A stretch of DNA of 64,000 nt from Bacillota bacterium (lineage in GTDB: Bacteria; Bacillota; Clostridia; DSM-8532): contig JAEZJF010000021.1 of the NCBI GenBank assembly GCA_023415825.1, forward strand, positions 62,001-126,000. Reading direction: 5' to 3'. The notes under the pieces were generated by a model, which saw nothing but the letters and a program-made list of their open reading frames with translations, was not told where the DNA came from and searched no databases. A program made the position numbers and the translations under genes. This document shows, piece by piece, positions 17,741 through 25,236 of the stretch (its first letter is position 1; each line of letters starts with the position of its first letter).

Positions 17741-18622
17741 TTAGGCATTTTTATTATATCCGCCTAATTTGAACGGGTCATTGTAAAAAAGCGACATGTT
17801 ACAAATATATTCCTTGGGGGTCAAACCGTAAACATTCTTAAAATCATGCGCAAAGTGAGCGGAATCATAATGCCCTGTAATCTCTGCGAGCTCCGATAAA
17901 TTAATTGGATGCTTTAATAAATGTGCAGCGTGTTTCATCCGAACGATATTGGAGAAGGTCTTGACATTTGTTCCAATATGTTTTTGAAATAAGCGGTTCA
18001 ACTGTTTTTCGCTATAATAAACCTCACCGGCTAATTCTTTTATGCGAGCAATTCCCTTATCGGTAATTATCCTTTGTATGGTATGCCTTACTGTTAAGTT
18101 GATATTATCGCTATCAAGGTTCGATAGAAAGATATGGTCCAGCTTTTGCTTTAAAGTGCTAACAGTATCCGATATGAAATACGCATTGATAATTTGATTA
18201 TTAATGTTTTTACTCAGTTCTTCAAAAGAAAAAGAGTTATCACGTAATAAGTTTTGTTCTATTTTTATAAAAGGATATAACCCGGCAGGATGGAACTCAA
18301 CCAGAAAAATAAAGGTAAATTGCTTTGCGTAGTTGCCTATAACCGTCGGCTTTGTATTCACACCACGCAGCCCATTGATAATGCCACAATTAGTAATGGA
18401 ATATACAAGCGTATTACTGACCGACGGGAGGATTGCTTGCTGCTCTGGCATATTTTGCGGGTTACAGAAAGTATAGTTGGCGATATAAGGACGCAGCAAT
18501 TTATGGGGAGACACAATCAGGTTATTCTCGTCCGTGAAAATAGAAGCGCCTTGATATGTTTTTATACTTTCACTGTTTATCAAACCATATACTCTCCTCA
18601 TCATTTGGAATGGTCTGTTCAA
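17741..18622 (-). CDS. AraC-family transcriptional regulator
   Basis: About 290 residues: an N-terminal cupin-like sensing domain with a DUF6597/AraC-type pattern (SPHKLLRPYIANYTF) and a C-terminal double helix-turn-helix (about residues 195-280) with IARIKELAGEVYYSEKQLNRLF and TGHYDSAHFAHDFKNVYGLTPKEY. The start is uncertain: the frame opens at a TTG (18622), ATGs lie at 18604 and 18601, and the only good ribosome site (AGGAGAG) would serve a TTG at 18583. It is followed by the VOC gene on the same strand. Ligand unknown. Confidence 0.88.
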   Translation of the reverse strand: MNRPFQMMRRVYGLINSESIKTYQGASIFTDENNLIVSPHKLLRPYIANYTFCNPQNMPEQQAILPSVSNTLVYSITNCGIINGLRGVNTKPTVIGNYAKQFTFIFLVEFHPAGLYPFIKIEQNLLRDNSFSFEELSKNINNQIINAYFISDTVSTLKQKLDHIFLSNLDSDNINLTVRHTIQRIITDKGIARIKELAGEVYYSEKQLNRLFQKHIGTNVKTFSNIVRMKHAAHLLKHPINLSELAEITGHYDSAHFAHDFKNVYGLTPKEYICNMSLFYNDPFKLGGYNKNA

Positions 18623-18674
18623 TTTATTGTTTGCTGATATTAATCTAACGTTGTAGGATAGATATCAATTGTAC

Positions 18675-18716
18675 AAGGAGCGCTCTTCCGTTTTGACGGG
18701 AGAGCGCTCCTTTTTT
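18675..18716. terminator. Hairpin terminator between the zinc-ribbon gene and araC
   Basis: GGAGCGCTCTTCC, eight-base loop and GGGAGAGCGCTCC form a long stem (one or two mismatches) with T6 on the plus strand and A6 on the other side. On the minus strand it follows the small zinc-ribbon gene, but the T-tail in that direction is poor. The good T-run is on the plus strand, where no gene ends. It may act in both directions. Confidence 0.6.
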
Positions 18717-18750
18717 CGTAATTGCCCTACTTTCAAGTTATAGTTATTAA

Positions 18751-18888
18751 CTACATAAGCAACGTAGTGGTAGAGACAATGGTTGTTACATCTTCATCAC
18801 TAAGAATTTCCGTGAGCTTTCCCTCACAAACCGGACACTTCTCATCTTCAGTATCAAATTCCTTTTTGCATTTCACACAATATTTCAT
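18751..18888 (-). CDS. Small zinc-ribbon protein (45 residues)
   Basis: A short frame coding for MKYCVKCKKEFDTEDEKCPV and further residues, ending TTLLM. Two CxxC pairs (YCVKC and KCPVC) make a rubredoxin-knuckle/zinc-ribbon. GAGGTG lies six bases before the ATG, and the ribosome site overlaps the stop of the upstream membrane-protein gene (18898), so translation is coupled. The product is probably a small cytosolic metal-binding protein acting with or on the DUF624-type membrane protein. Not recognisable as a named family. The tight spacing and cysteine pattern support it as real. Confidence 0.75.
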   Translation of the reverse strand: MKYCVKCKKEFDTEDEKCPVCEGKLTEILSDEDVTTIVSTTTLLM

Positions 18889-18897
18889 TGTTGCACC

Positions 18898-19782
18898 TCA
18901 TTCCGCATCCTTGGGGGCAGGCTGAAGATATTTATCAATGACGGGGTTAATAAAGAAGTTGATAATCAAGCCAGGTAAAGTAAAGCCCAAAATCAAATAA
19001 AAAACATACATAATTGCCAGTACCAGCACATTTCCCGTCAATTGAATCAACAGGCTAGGGCCAACTATTAATATTAAGCATATGGCCAGAATAGCCAGGT
19101 TTGGCAAGAATTTGGCAAACGCAAATAGAAAAGCATTCTTGTATAGATTCTTAATCTTAAGATCATAGGTTACCATCATGGGATAAATATACAAATTCAT
19201 CATCAGGAAAATGATGAGAACTACGATAAGTAAGCCGTTGGCTATGGGGAAAATGACATTTGATGAGACATTAAGCTGAGAATACAAGTAAAGATCAAAT
19301 AAAAGAAATACGATGCCAAACAGGTTAATAAGGCTTACAATTATTCCTTGCTTCATATTCTGCTTCATCTTGTCCTTAAAATCAGACCACAGAAAGGTTG
19401 GAAGCTCATAGGAAAAGCACCGCAGAAGATATGTCAATCCCGTTTGGGCCGGGCCGACGGTAATTATGGGCACAGCCATTAAAAACATGACCAGAGGTAA
19501 GGCAAATACAAATAAAATGGTGATAAGATCGGTCTGTCCCGCAGCTTCTACCAGTTTAGGAAAGAATAATTCCATCATGTAGATTCCAAGAATAAAAGAT
19601 ATAATAATAGCCGGGAGATTAAAAAGCACAAACATAAAATTCACGCTGATGAGCTTCCAAAACTTTCTTCCCAGTACCTGAAAGAATACCGTTAAGCGAC
19701 TTCTGTCGTCAACATACTTTTCACCCGGGGCAACTTCAAAGATTTTTTCTTCCATCTTCTCTTCAATTTTTTCTTGAGCCAT
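18898..19782 (-). CDS. DUF624 (YesL-like) integral membrane protein
   Basis: A 294-residue protein with a charged N-terminus (residues 1-40) and about six membrane helices. Features of the YesL/DUF624 family: FFQVLGRKFWKLISVNFMFV, VPIITVGPAQTGLTYLLRCF and LPTFLWSDFKDKMKQN. YesL-type genes often occur beside sugar transporters, but here the partner is only the 45-residue zinc-ribbon gene that follows at 18888. Function unknown; it may be a membrane scaffold or regulator. AAGGTAAAAAAG precedes the ATG. Confidence 0.8.
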   Translation of the reverse strand: MAQEKIEEKMEEKIFEVAPGEKYVDDRSRLTVFFQVLGRKFWKLISVNFMFVLFNLPAIIISFILGIYMMELFFPKLVEAAGQTDLITILFVFALPLVMFLMAVPIITVGPAQTGLTYLLRCFSYELPTFLWSDFKDKMKQNMKQGIIVSLINLFGIVFLLFDLYLYSQLNVSSNVIFPIANGLLIVVLIIFLMMNLYIYPMMVTYDLKIKNLYKNAFLFAFAKFLPNLAILAICLILIVGPSLLIQLTGNVLVLAIMYVFYLILGFTLPGLIINFFINPVIDKYLQPAPKDAE

Positions 19783-19850
19783 CTTTTTTACCTTGCCTTT
19801 ATTTGTGTTTTTTTAGTATAGATTGTATAATTGGATTAGTTGTATCATAA

Positions 19851-19920
19851 TTAATACGAAGTATCAATAACTTGGGACCCGTTCGAAATTTTTAATTTCG
19901 GTAACGGGTAATGTTATTAT
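19851..19920 (+). repeat. Palindromic intergenic repeat, copy 2
   Basis: This copy shows the family pattern: a leader AATACGAAGTATCAATAACT, then a hairpin ACCCGTTCGAAAT-loop-ATTTCGGTAACGGGT with a 2-nt bulge, then a TTATTA tail. It lies between the divergent genes at 19782 and 19995. It is nearly identical in its 5' leader to copies at 42970 and 43065, which shows a dispersed element rather than a gene-specific operator. Confidence 0.85.
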
Positions 19921-19994
19921 AACACATAACTGTTATCTAAATTTGAATCTTTTGTAAACAATATTTCTAAAATTTATAGGAGCGTGAGATAACT

Positions 19995-20480
19995 ATGACT
20001 CATCTTTATATCCGTCAAAAGGTATTCTCCATTGGTGATCGTTATAATATTGTCAATGAAGCCGGCCAGCCTGTTTTTACGGTAGAAAGCGAAATCTTTA
20101 CCTTCGGCGCCAAGATTCACCTTTATGATACGACTGGAACCGAGCTTTATTTTATTCAGCAAAAGCTCTTTAAATTCCTTCCTGAATACCATATTTATAA
20201 TGGTGATATGCTTTGTGCCATCATTAAGAAGGAGTTCTCTTTTTTAAGGCCAAAACTCAATATCACAAGCCAGTTTGGTGATTATACCTTTGAGGGCAAC
20301 CTTTTTGCCATGGATTTTGCTATCCTGAACAACGGTATCATGATAGGTGAACTTCATAAGAAATGGTTATCCTTCGGCGACAGCTATGAGCTCACCATCC
20401 AGGACGATAGTAACACTCCCCTCTTCTGTGCCCTGACAATCGCCATTGATCATTGTCTGCATAACGAGAATAATAACTAA
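19995..20480 (+). CDS. LURP-one/YxjI-type protein
   Basis: A 161-residue protein of the tubby-C-like LURP-one family (DUF567). The start MTHLYIRQKVFSIGDRYNIV and strands such as FGAKIHLYDTTGTELYFIQQ, KLFKFLPEYHIYNGD and GNLFAMDFAIL match the twelve-stranded barrel pattern of YxjI proteins. GGAG is about a dozen bases upstream of the ATG. Members are small cytosolic or membrane-associated proteins of unknown function related to phospholipid scramblases. It stands alone between the repeat at 19851 and the tRNA-Leu gene. Confidence 0.8.
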   Translation: MTHLYIRQKVFSIGDRYNIVNEAGQPVFTVESEIFTFGAKIHLYDTTGTELYFIQQKLFKFLPEYHIYNGDMLCAIIKKEFSFLRPKLNITSQFGDYTFEGNLFAMDFAILNNGIMIGELHKKWLSFGDSYELTIQDDSNTPLFCALTIAIDHCLHNENNN

Positions 20481-20508
20481 GGGCCCTTGAAAAAATTGCG
20501 GTTATGTA

Positions 20509-20537
20509 TTGACAGGGTCTAAATGAGTCTGTATAAT
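20509..20537 (+). promoter_or_regulatory. Consensus promoter of tRNA-Leu
   Basis: TTGACA (20509-20514), 17-bp spacer and TATAAT (20532-20537): a perfect match to the sigma-A consensus, as expected for a stable RNA gene. It lies 66 bp before the tRNA. Confidence 0.9.
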
Positions 20538-20602
20538 AAATCTTGCTGTTAAGAACAGCATAAACGCACAGCCCTCGCCTCATCACAGTATTTTAACCAT
20601 AT

Positions 20603-20685
20603 GCGATCGTGGTGGAACTGGCAGACACGTACGTTTGAGGGGCGTATGCGCGAGCATACCGGTTCAAGTCCGGTCGATCGCACCA
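20603..20685 (+). tRNA. tRNA-Leu (anticodon GAG)
   Basis: The acceptor GCGATCG pairs with CGATCGC and is followed by ACCA, so CCA is encoded. The anticodon stem TACGT/GCGTA encloses the 7-nt loop TTGAGGG with GAG at positions 34-36 (reads CUC/CUU). The long variable arm (TGC-GCGA-GCA) is typical of class II tRNA-Leu, and the T-arm CCGG-TTCAAGT-CCGG is standard. It is flanked by a consensus promoter and a terminator, so it is an autonomous single-tRNA transcript. Confidence 0.96.
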
Positions 20686-20691
20686 AAGGAA

Positions 20692-20722
20692 CTCCATTGG
20701 GTTAACCAATGGGGTTTTTTTT
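20692..20722 (+). terminator. Terminator of tRNA-Leu
   Basis: CTCCATTGG, a five-base loop and CCAATGGGG pair over 9 positions (one C-T/G wobble-type mismatch), followed by eight T. Confidence 0.88.
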
Positions 20723-20766
20723 GCCCACATTATAAGTACATATATGGAAGCTGGAGGATTTTAATC

Positions 20767-21381
20767 ATGAATGAAAAACCGCAGGAAATTAAAACAGTTC
20801 TTGCAGACCCAAGTGCTCTTGGTCTTTTTGGTCTAGCTATGGTGACATTGGTTGCATCATCACAAAAACTCGGACTTACAGAAGGTTTCTCAATGCTTAT
20901 ACCATGGGCTCTGTTTCTGGGAGGCTTCGCTCAGTTATTTGCATGTTTCGGTGATGCTAAACGAAACAACGTCTTCGGAGCCACCGCATTTGGCGGCTAC
21001 GCATTTTTCTGGTTCGGTGTCGCTTTTTCTTGGCTCGTCAAGCTTGGCTTTTTTGGTGAACAGCTAGCAGCAAATGCCGACAGTAAACAATTGGGCTTTG
21101 CCTTTATCGGATATTTGATTTTCACTTTATTTATGACGATTTTAGCGACAGAGACAAACAAGGTTCTTCTTATCATCTTTATACTTATTGACTTCCTGTT
21201 TATTGGTCTTTCATTGAGTTCCTTTAACATTATGCCGGAACTTACCCATAAAATTGCTGCATGGTTTGAGCTTTTTATTGCCATGGTTTCATTTTATGGA
21301 TCAGCCGCTAATGTTTTTAATAATCATCTCGGTAGAGTAGCCCTGCCGGTTGGAAAACCGTTGGGATTATTGAAGAAATAA
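20767..21381 (+). CDS. Acetate uptake transporter family protein (SatP/YaaH/GPR1 type)
   Basis: A 204-residue protein with six hydrophobic helices, the size of SatP (188-210). The N-terminal ADPSALGLFGLAM corresponds to the family's NPAPLGL motif. FGGYAFFWFGVAFSWL and the C-terminal segment ELFIAMVSFYGSAANVFNNH are also typical. GGAGG is eight bases before the ATG at 20767; a longer frame from 20635 runs through the tRNA and is not real. Family members are acetate or succinate/proton channels in the cytoplasmic membrane. Fits an anaerobe handling acetate. No partner genes. Confidence 0.88.
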   Translation: MNEKPQEIKTVLADPSALGLFGLAMVTLVASSQKLGLTEGFSMLIPWALFLGGFAQLFACFGDAKRNNVFGATAFGGYAFFWFGVAFSWLVKLGFFGEQLAANADSKQLGFAFIGYLIFTLFMTILATETNKVLLIIFILIDFLFIGLSLSSFNIMPELTHKIAAWFELFIAMVSFYGSAANVFNNHLGRVALPVGKPLGLLKK

Positions 21382-21422
21382 ATGAGAAAAAGGGGTGACT
21401 AACCCCTAATAATTTGGGTGTA

Positions 21423-21451
21423 TTGCTATTCCGATGTATAAAGAGTATAAT
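21423..21451 (+). promoter_or_regulatory. Promoter upstream of ABC-2 operon
   Basis: TTGCTA (21423-21428), 17-bp spacer and TATAAT (21446-21451). Transcription would start near 21458, immediately before the hairpin at 21469. Confidence 0.6.
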
Positions 21452-21468
21452 TTTATTCCATTCACAAT

Positions 21469-21506
21469 CAGAGTATGTTTAAATCTACAAGCATACTCTG
21501 TTTTTA
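21469..21506 (+). terminator. Hairpin with T-run in leader of ABC-2 operon (attenuator or satP-type gene terminator)
   Basis: CAGAGTATG (21469-21477) and CATACTCTG (21492-21500) are perfect complements, followed by five T. It could simply end the acetate-transporter transcript, but it also lies about 10 bases after a promoter and 36 bp before the ABC ATG. It would therefore attenuate that operon too. Confidence 0.75.
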
Positions 21507-21541
21507 TGTTGAGCAAAATTCAGAGGAAAGCGAGGGTTATT

Positions 21542-22516
21542 ATGATAAAACTACAAGATATAAATAAAACCTTTAAGGTTTCCAAGCGCAAGTCTGGATT
21601 TGGTCAGGCAGTAAAAGCGCTCATTGCAAGAGAGTATGAAATAATCCACGCACTCAATAATGTAAGTTTCACAATAAATGACGGTGAAATGATAGGTTAC
21701 ATAGGCCCTAATGGTGCGGGGAAAAGTACAACTATCAAGATTATGTGTGGTGTCCTGACGCCAGACAGCGGACAATGTGATATTAACGGGCGGGTACCTT
21801 GGCGAGATAGAATAGCCCATGTCCGTGATATCGGGGTTGTGTTTGGTCAACGCAGCCAACTTTGGTGGGATGTTCCTGTATGTGACAGTTTTGATCTAAT
21901 TAGAGATATATACAAAGTCGAAGAACAACAATATAAACGTAATCTTGATGAGCTTGTCACATTGCTTGATCTAGCGGAAATACTTAAAACTCCAACACGC
22001 AGTCTGAGCCTTGGTCAGCGTATGCGTTGTGAACTCGCGGCATCACTTTTGCATAATCCAAAAACTTTGTTTTTGGATGAACCGACCATCGGTCTTGACG
22101 CTGTGTCAAAAATTGCAGTACGGCAGTTTATTAAAAAGCTCAATGTCGAACGTGGTACAACCGTAATTCTAACCACGCATGACATGCAAGATATAGAAGC
22201 ACTGACCGAGCGTATTCTACTAATCGGTAAGGGTAGAATTTTACTTGACGGAAGCTTACAAGAACTAAAAAAGCGCTCGTCTGAGCGCAAAACCATTGTA
22301 TTTGAGTATATAGGGAAACCTCCAAACCTCAGCGAAGGTATGATTTCTATTGAGCAGCGCGAAGGACGATTAGTAGTTGACCTTAACCCGTCTATCTATT
22401 CGGTATCAGATGCAATTGCTCACATTTCAGCACAGGTAGAAGTTTTGGACATCTCCGTTTCAGGTATAAGCGCCGAGGAAATGGTTGCCGGGTTGTACAA
22501 GGAGTATCATATATGA
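21542..22516 (+). CDS. ABC-2 exporter ATP-binding protein (COG4586 type)
   Basis: A 324-residue ATPase. Walker A GPNGAGKST (about residues 60-68), Q-loop VVFGQRSQLWWDVP (the RSQLWWD form is characteristic of the COG4586/NatA-like group), signature LSLGQRMRCELA, Walker B LFLDEPTIGLD and the H-loop TTHDM. The frame can be extended to 21434, but GAGGG precedes the ATG at 21542. It overlaps the next permease by ATGA. Together with two ABC-2 permeases (COG4587, COG3694 types) it forms a three-gene export system of unknown substrate; related systems export daunorubicin-like compounds or viologens. Confidence 0.92.
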   Translation: MIKLQDINKTFKVSKRKSGFGQAVKALIAREYEIIHALNNVSFTINDGEMIGYIGPNGAGKSTTIKIMCGVLTPDSGQCDINGRVPWRDRIAHVRDIGVVFGQRSQLWWDVPVCDSFDLIRDIYKVEEQQYKRNLDELVTLLDLAEILKTPTRSLSLGQRMRCELAASLLHNPKTLFLDEPTIGLDAVSKIAVRQFIKKLNVERGTTVILTTHDMQDIEALTERILLIGKGRILLDGSLQELKKRSSERKTIVFEYIGKPPNLSEGMISIEQREGRLVVDLNPSIYSVSDAIAHISAQVEVLDISVSGISAEEMVAGLYKEYHI

Positions 22517-23316
22517 AAAAGTATCTTGCGATATTCCGCATCCGCTTTACGAACAGCCTCCAATACCGTGCTGCAGCGCTTGCGGGCATGGCTACCCAGT
22601 TTGCGTGGGGTTTTATGGAGATCCTTGCTTTTTCGGCCTTTTACAAAGCCAATCCTGCCGCATTTCCAATGGAGTTTTCTCAAACCGTTTCTTATATATG
22701 GTTGCAACAGGCGTTTTTAGCGCTTTTTATGGTTTGGTTTTTTGAGACAGAGATATTCAGTGCTATTACAAGCGGTGGAATTGCCTATGAGTTAGCTCGC
22801 CCTGTTGATCTTTACGGACGCTGGTTCTGTCAATCTGCTGCAAATAGATTGTCAAAAGCCGTCCTACGTTGCCTTCCAATTTTAATTGTAGCATTTGTTG
22901 TGCCAGAACCGTTTAGGATGTCTTTGCCAGAAAACAGCATCCATTTCTTTTTATTTTTAGTCTCCGCCACTCTCAGTCTGTGCGTTGTAGTATCGTTTTC
23001 AATGCTCGTATACATATCAACCTTTTATACCTTATCCCCTATGGGTGTACGAATTATTTCGGCTGTGCTGGCTGACTTCTTGGCAGGTGCAATTATTCCG
23101 CTTCCTTTTTTCACACAACCGTACCGTGCTATTGCCGAGGCTCTGCCCTTCGCCGCGATGCAAAATATGCCACTGCGCATTTACAATGGCAATATTGCGG
23201 GAGCCAATGCGCTTTGGGGAATTGGGCTGCAAATCTTCTGGCTCGTGGTGCTTGTATTGGTTGGCAGGCTTATGATGAAAAATTCACTCCGCAAAGTCGT
23301 GGTTCAAGGAGGATGA
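22513..23316 (+). CDS. ABC-2 family permease (COG4587 type)
   Basis: A 267-residue integral membrane protein with about six helices. It starts MKKYLAIFRIRFTNSLQYRA, the amphipathic N-terminus typical of ABC2_membrane_6 proteins, and contains ITSGGIAYELARPVDLYGRW, the cytosolic loop equivalent to a coupling helix. It is translationally coupled to the ATPase (ATGA) and separated by one base from the next permease gene. The two permeases are expected to form the heterodimeric pore. Confidence 0.88.
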   Translation: MKKYLAIFRIRFTNSLQYRAAALAGMATQFAWGFMEILAFSAFYKANPAAFPMEFSQTVSYIWLQQAFLALFMVWFFETEIFSAITSGGIAYELARPVDLYGRWFCQSAANRLSKAVLRCLPILIVAFVVPEPFRMSLPENSIHFFLFLVSATLSLCVVVSFSMLVYISTFYTLSPMGVRIISAVLADFLAGAIIPLPFFTQPYRAIAEALPFAAMQNMPLRIYNGNIAGANALWGIGLQIFWLVVLVLVGRLMMKNSLRKVVVQGG

Positions 23317-23317
23317 T

Positions 23318-24094
23318 ATGAAGCTGTATTTGAGGTTTTTTTCGATGCACTTAAAGAGCCAGATGCAATATAAAGTATCATTTCTTTTAACGGCTCTTGG
23401 ACAGTTTTTAGTTTCATTTACGGCGTTGCTCGGTATTTGGTTCATGTTTGCGCAGTTCAACGAGGTGGAAGGCTTTAGTTTTCAGCAGGTGTTATTATGC
23501 TTTGCGACGGTACTCATGGCATTCTCACTGGCAGAATGCTTTGGCCGGGGCTTTGATGTTTTTCCACGTATGATTAGCAATGGTGAATTTGACAGGGTGC
23601 TTGTAAGGCCGAGACATGAAGTATTCCAGGTCTTGGCATCACAGATTGAGTTTACACGTATTGGTCGCCTTTTACAGGCTATAATGGTTTTTTGTTATGC
23701 AATACCTGCCAGTGGTGTCAATTGGACATATGATAAAATAATAACGCTATTTCTCATGATTTCATGCGGGAGTATTGTCTTTTTCTGTCTATTTATGATT
23801 TACGCTGCCTTTTCATTCTTCACAATTGAAGGACTTGAGTTTATGAATGTTTTTACTGACGGTGGCAGAGAATTTGGCCGTTATCCGTTTTCGGTATATG
23901 GAGATGATGTGCTTCGGTTCCTTACCTACGTCATTCCACTTGCTTTGTTTCAATACTACCCACTTTTGTATCTTTTGGATATGAAAAAGAGCATACTCTA
24001 TATGTTGACGCCTTTGTTGGGTCTGCTCTTCACAATTCCGGCATATGCCTTTTGGCGCTTTGGATTAAGTAAATACAAATCAACAGGATCATAA
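23318..24094 (+). CDS. ABC-2 family permease (COG3694 type)
   Basis: A 258-residue membrane protein with six helices. The loop FPRMISNGEFDRVLVRPRHEVFQVLA parallels the loop of its partner (here only partly quoted: GEFDRVLVRPRHEVFQ). The C-terminal region ends FWRFGLSKYKSTGS, near-identical in form to other COG3694 members. GGAGG precedes the ATG. It ends 8 bp from the convergent trpS stop; a small GCCA-AAA-TGGC hairpin with T5 inside the trpS tail (about 24110) may end the transcript. Confidence 0.88.
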   Translation: MKLYLRFFSMHLKSQMQYKVSFLLTALGQFLVSFTALLGIWFMFAQFNEVEGFSFQQVLLCFATVLMAFSLAECFGRGFDVFPRMISNGEFDRVLVRPRHEVFQVLASQIEFTRIGRLLQAIMVFCYAIPASGVNWTYDKIITLFLMISCGSIVFFCLFMIYAAFSFFTIEGLEFMNVFTDGGREFGRYPFSVYGDDVLRFLTYVIPLALFQYYPLLYLLDMKKSILYMLTPLLGLLFTIPAYAFWRFGLSKYKSTGS

Positions 24095-24102
24095 CTGTCA
24101 TA

Positions 24103-25125
24103 TTACCCGCCAAAATGGCTTTTTCTTAATACTAAACCCAATTTGCTTTTTACTTTTTCCAGGGTTAATGATGATAATTCGTAAGCTTTCTCTGCCCCAT
24201 TGACGTATATATTCTCAACGTAGTCCATATTTTCAATCAGATAGTTGTACTTATCTCTAATTGGATTTAGAGTATCAATAATGATTTCAGCTACTTCACT
24301 TTTCAGTTCACCATAGCCTTTCCCCTTAAATCTTTCTTCTGTAAATTGTATTTTTTCGTTGGCCAGACACGAATATATTGTCAGCAAGTTACAAATGCCT
24401 TCTTTATCCTCTCTATAAAAAATACTGTTATCAGAATCAGTAACTGCCCTTTTCACCTTACGCCTAATCACATCAGGCGTATCTAATAATGCTATATAAT
24501 TATTTGGGTTTATATCTGATTTTGACATCTTTTTGCTTGGCTCTTGCAAGCTCATTACACGAGCTCCCGCTTCAGGAATAAAGGGATCAGGAACCTTAAA
24601 AACATGCCCGTATAAATTATTAAATCTTATAGCTATATCCCGGCATAGCTCTAAATGCTGTTTTTGATCATGGCCTACAGGTACCAGGTCTGTCTGATAT
24701 AAAAGGATATCGGACGCCATTAAAACCGGATAGGTCAGTAATCCTGTATTAATATTATCCTGATGGTGACTGGCCTTATCTTTATATTGAGTCATCCGCC
24801 CAAGCTCACCCATGTAGGTAAAACAATTTAAAATCCATGTTAATTCGCAATGTGTGCTAACATGTGATTGTAAAAAAATGATATTATCCTCCGGATTAAT
24901 ACCACATGCTAAATATAACGCTAAAAACTCTATGGATCTTTTTTTGAGCTCTTGAGGTTCTTGTCTTATTGTTAATGCATGAAGATCAACAACAGAAAAA
25001 AGACAGTTATACTCTTTTTGAAGCTTTTTCCAATTACTTATTGCTCCTATATAATTCCCTAAGGTTAAGCAACCCGAAGGCTGGGTCCCACTGAATATGA
25101 TTTTTTTATTATTATCGAATACCAT
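24103..25125 (-). CDS. trpS: Tryptophanyl-tRNA synthetase
   Basis: A 340-residue class I synthetase that charges tRNA-Trp. Seen: FSGTQPSGCLTLGNYIGA (HIGH-type motif as TLGN), DLHALT, VGHDQKQHLELCRDIA and the KMSKS loop in SKKMSKSDINP. GGAG is about nine bases before the ATG. The 110-bp upstream gap shows no T-box features. It stands alone, convergent with the ABC-2 operon and downstream of the ABC exporter pair. Length and motifs are standard. Confidence 0.96.
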   Translation of the reverse strand: MVFDNNKKIIFSGTQPSGCLTLGNYIGAISNWKKLQKEYNCLFSVVDLHALTIRQEPQELKKRSIEFLALYLACGINPEDNIIFLQSHVSTHCELTWILNCFTYMGELGRMTQYKDKASHHQDNINTGLLTYPVLMASDILLYQTDLVPVGHDQKQHLELCRDIAIRFNNLYGHVFKVPDPFIPEAGARVMSLQEPSKKMSKSDINPNNYIALLDTPDVIRRKVKRAVTDSDNSIFYREDKEGICNLLTIYSCLANEKIQFTEERFKGKGYGELKSEVAEIIIDTLNPIRDKYNYLIENMDYVENIYVNGAEKAYELSSLTLEKVKSKLGLVLRKSHFGG

Positions 25126-25236
25126 ATATCCATCTCCTCTCTTATTATGCCTTAATCATTTTAAGCTTATTATGAAAAGGCATCCTCGTTAATCCTGTCG
25201 GTCCCACAGCCCATGAATTGATTTGGTTTTATAAGC

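Noticed and set aside
20635..20766. N-terminal extension of the acetate transporter through the tRNA
   Set aside because: The extension is the tRNA-Leu gene and its terminator read as protein; the GGAGG site fixes the start at 20767.
25126..25236. Possible T-box upstream of trpS
   Set aside because: Only about 110 bp, and no T-box sequence (GGGTGGNACCGCG) or specifier loop could be found; GTGGGACC is too weak.
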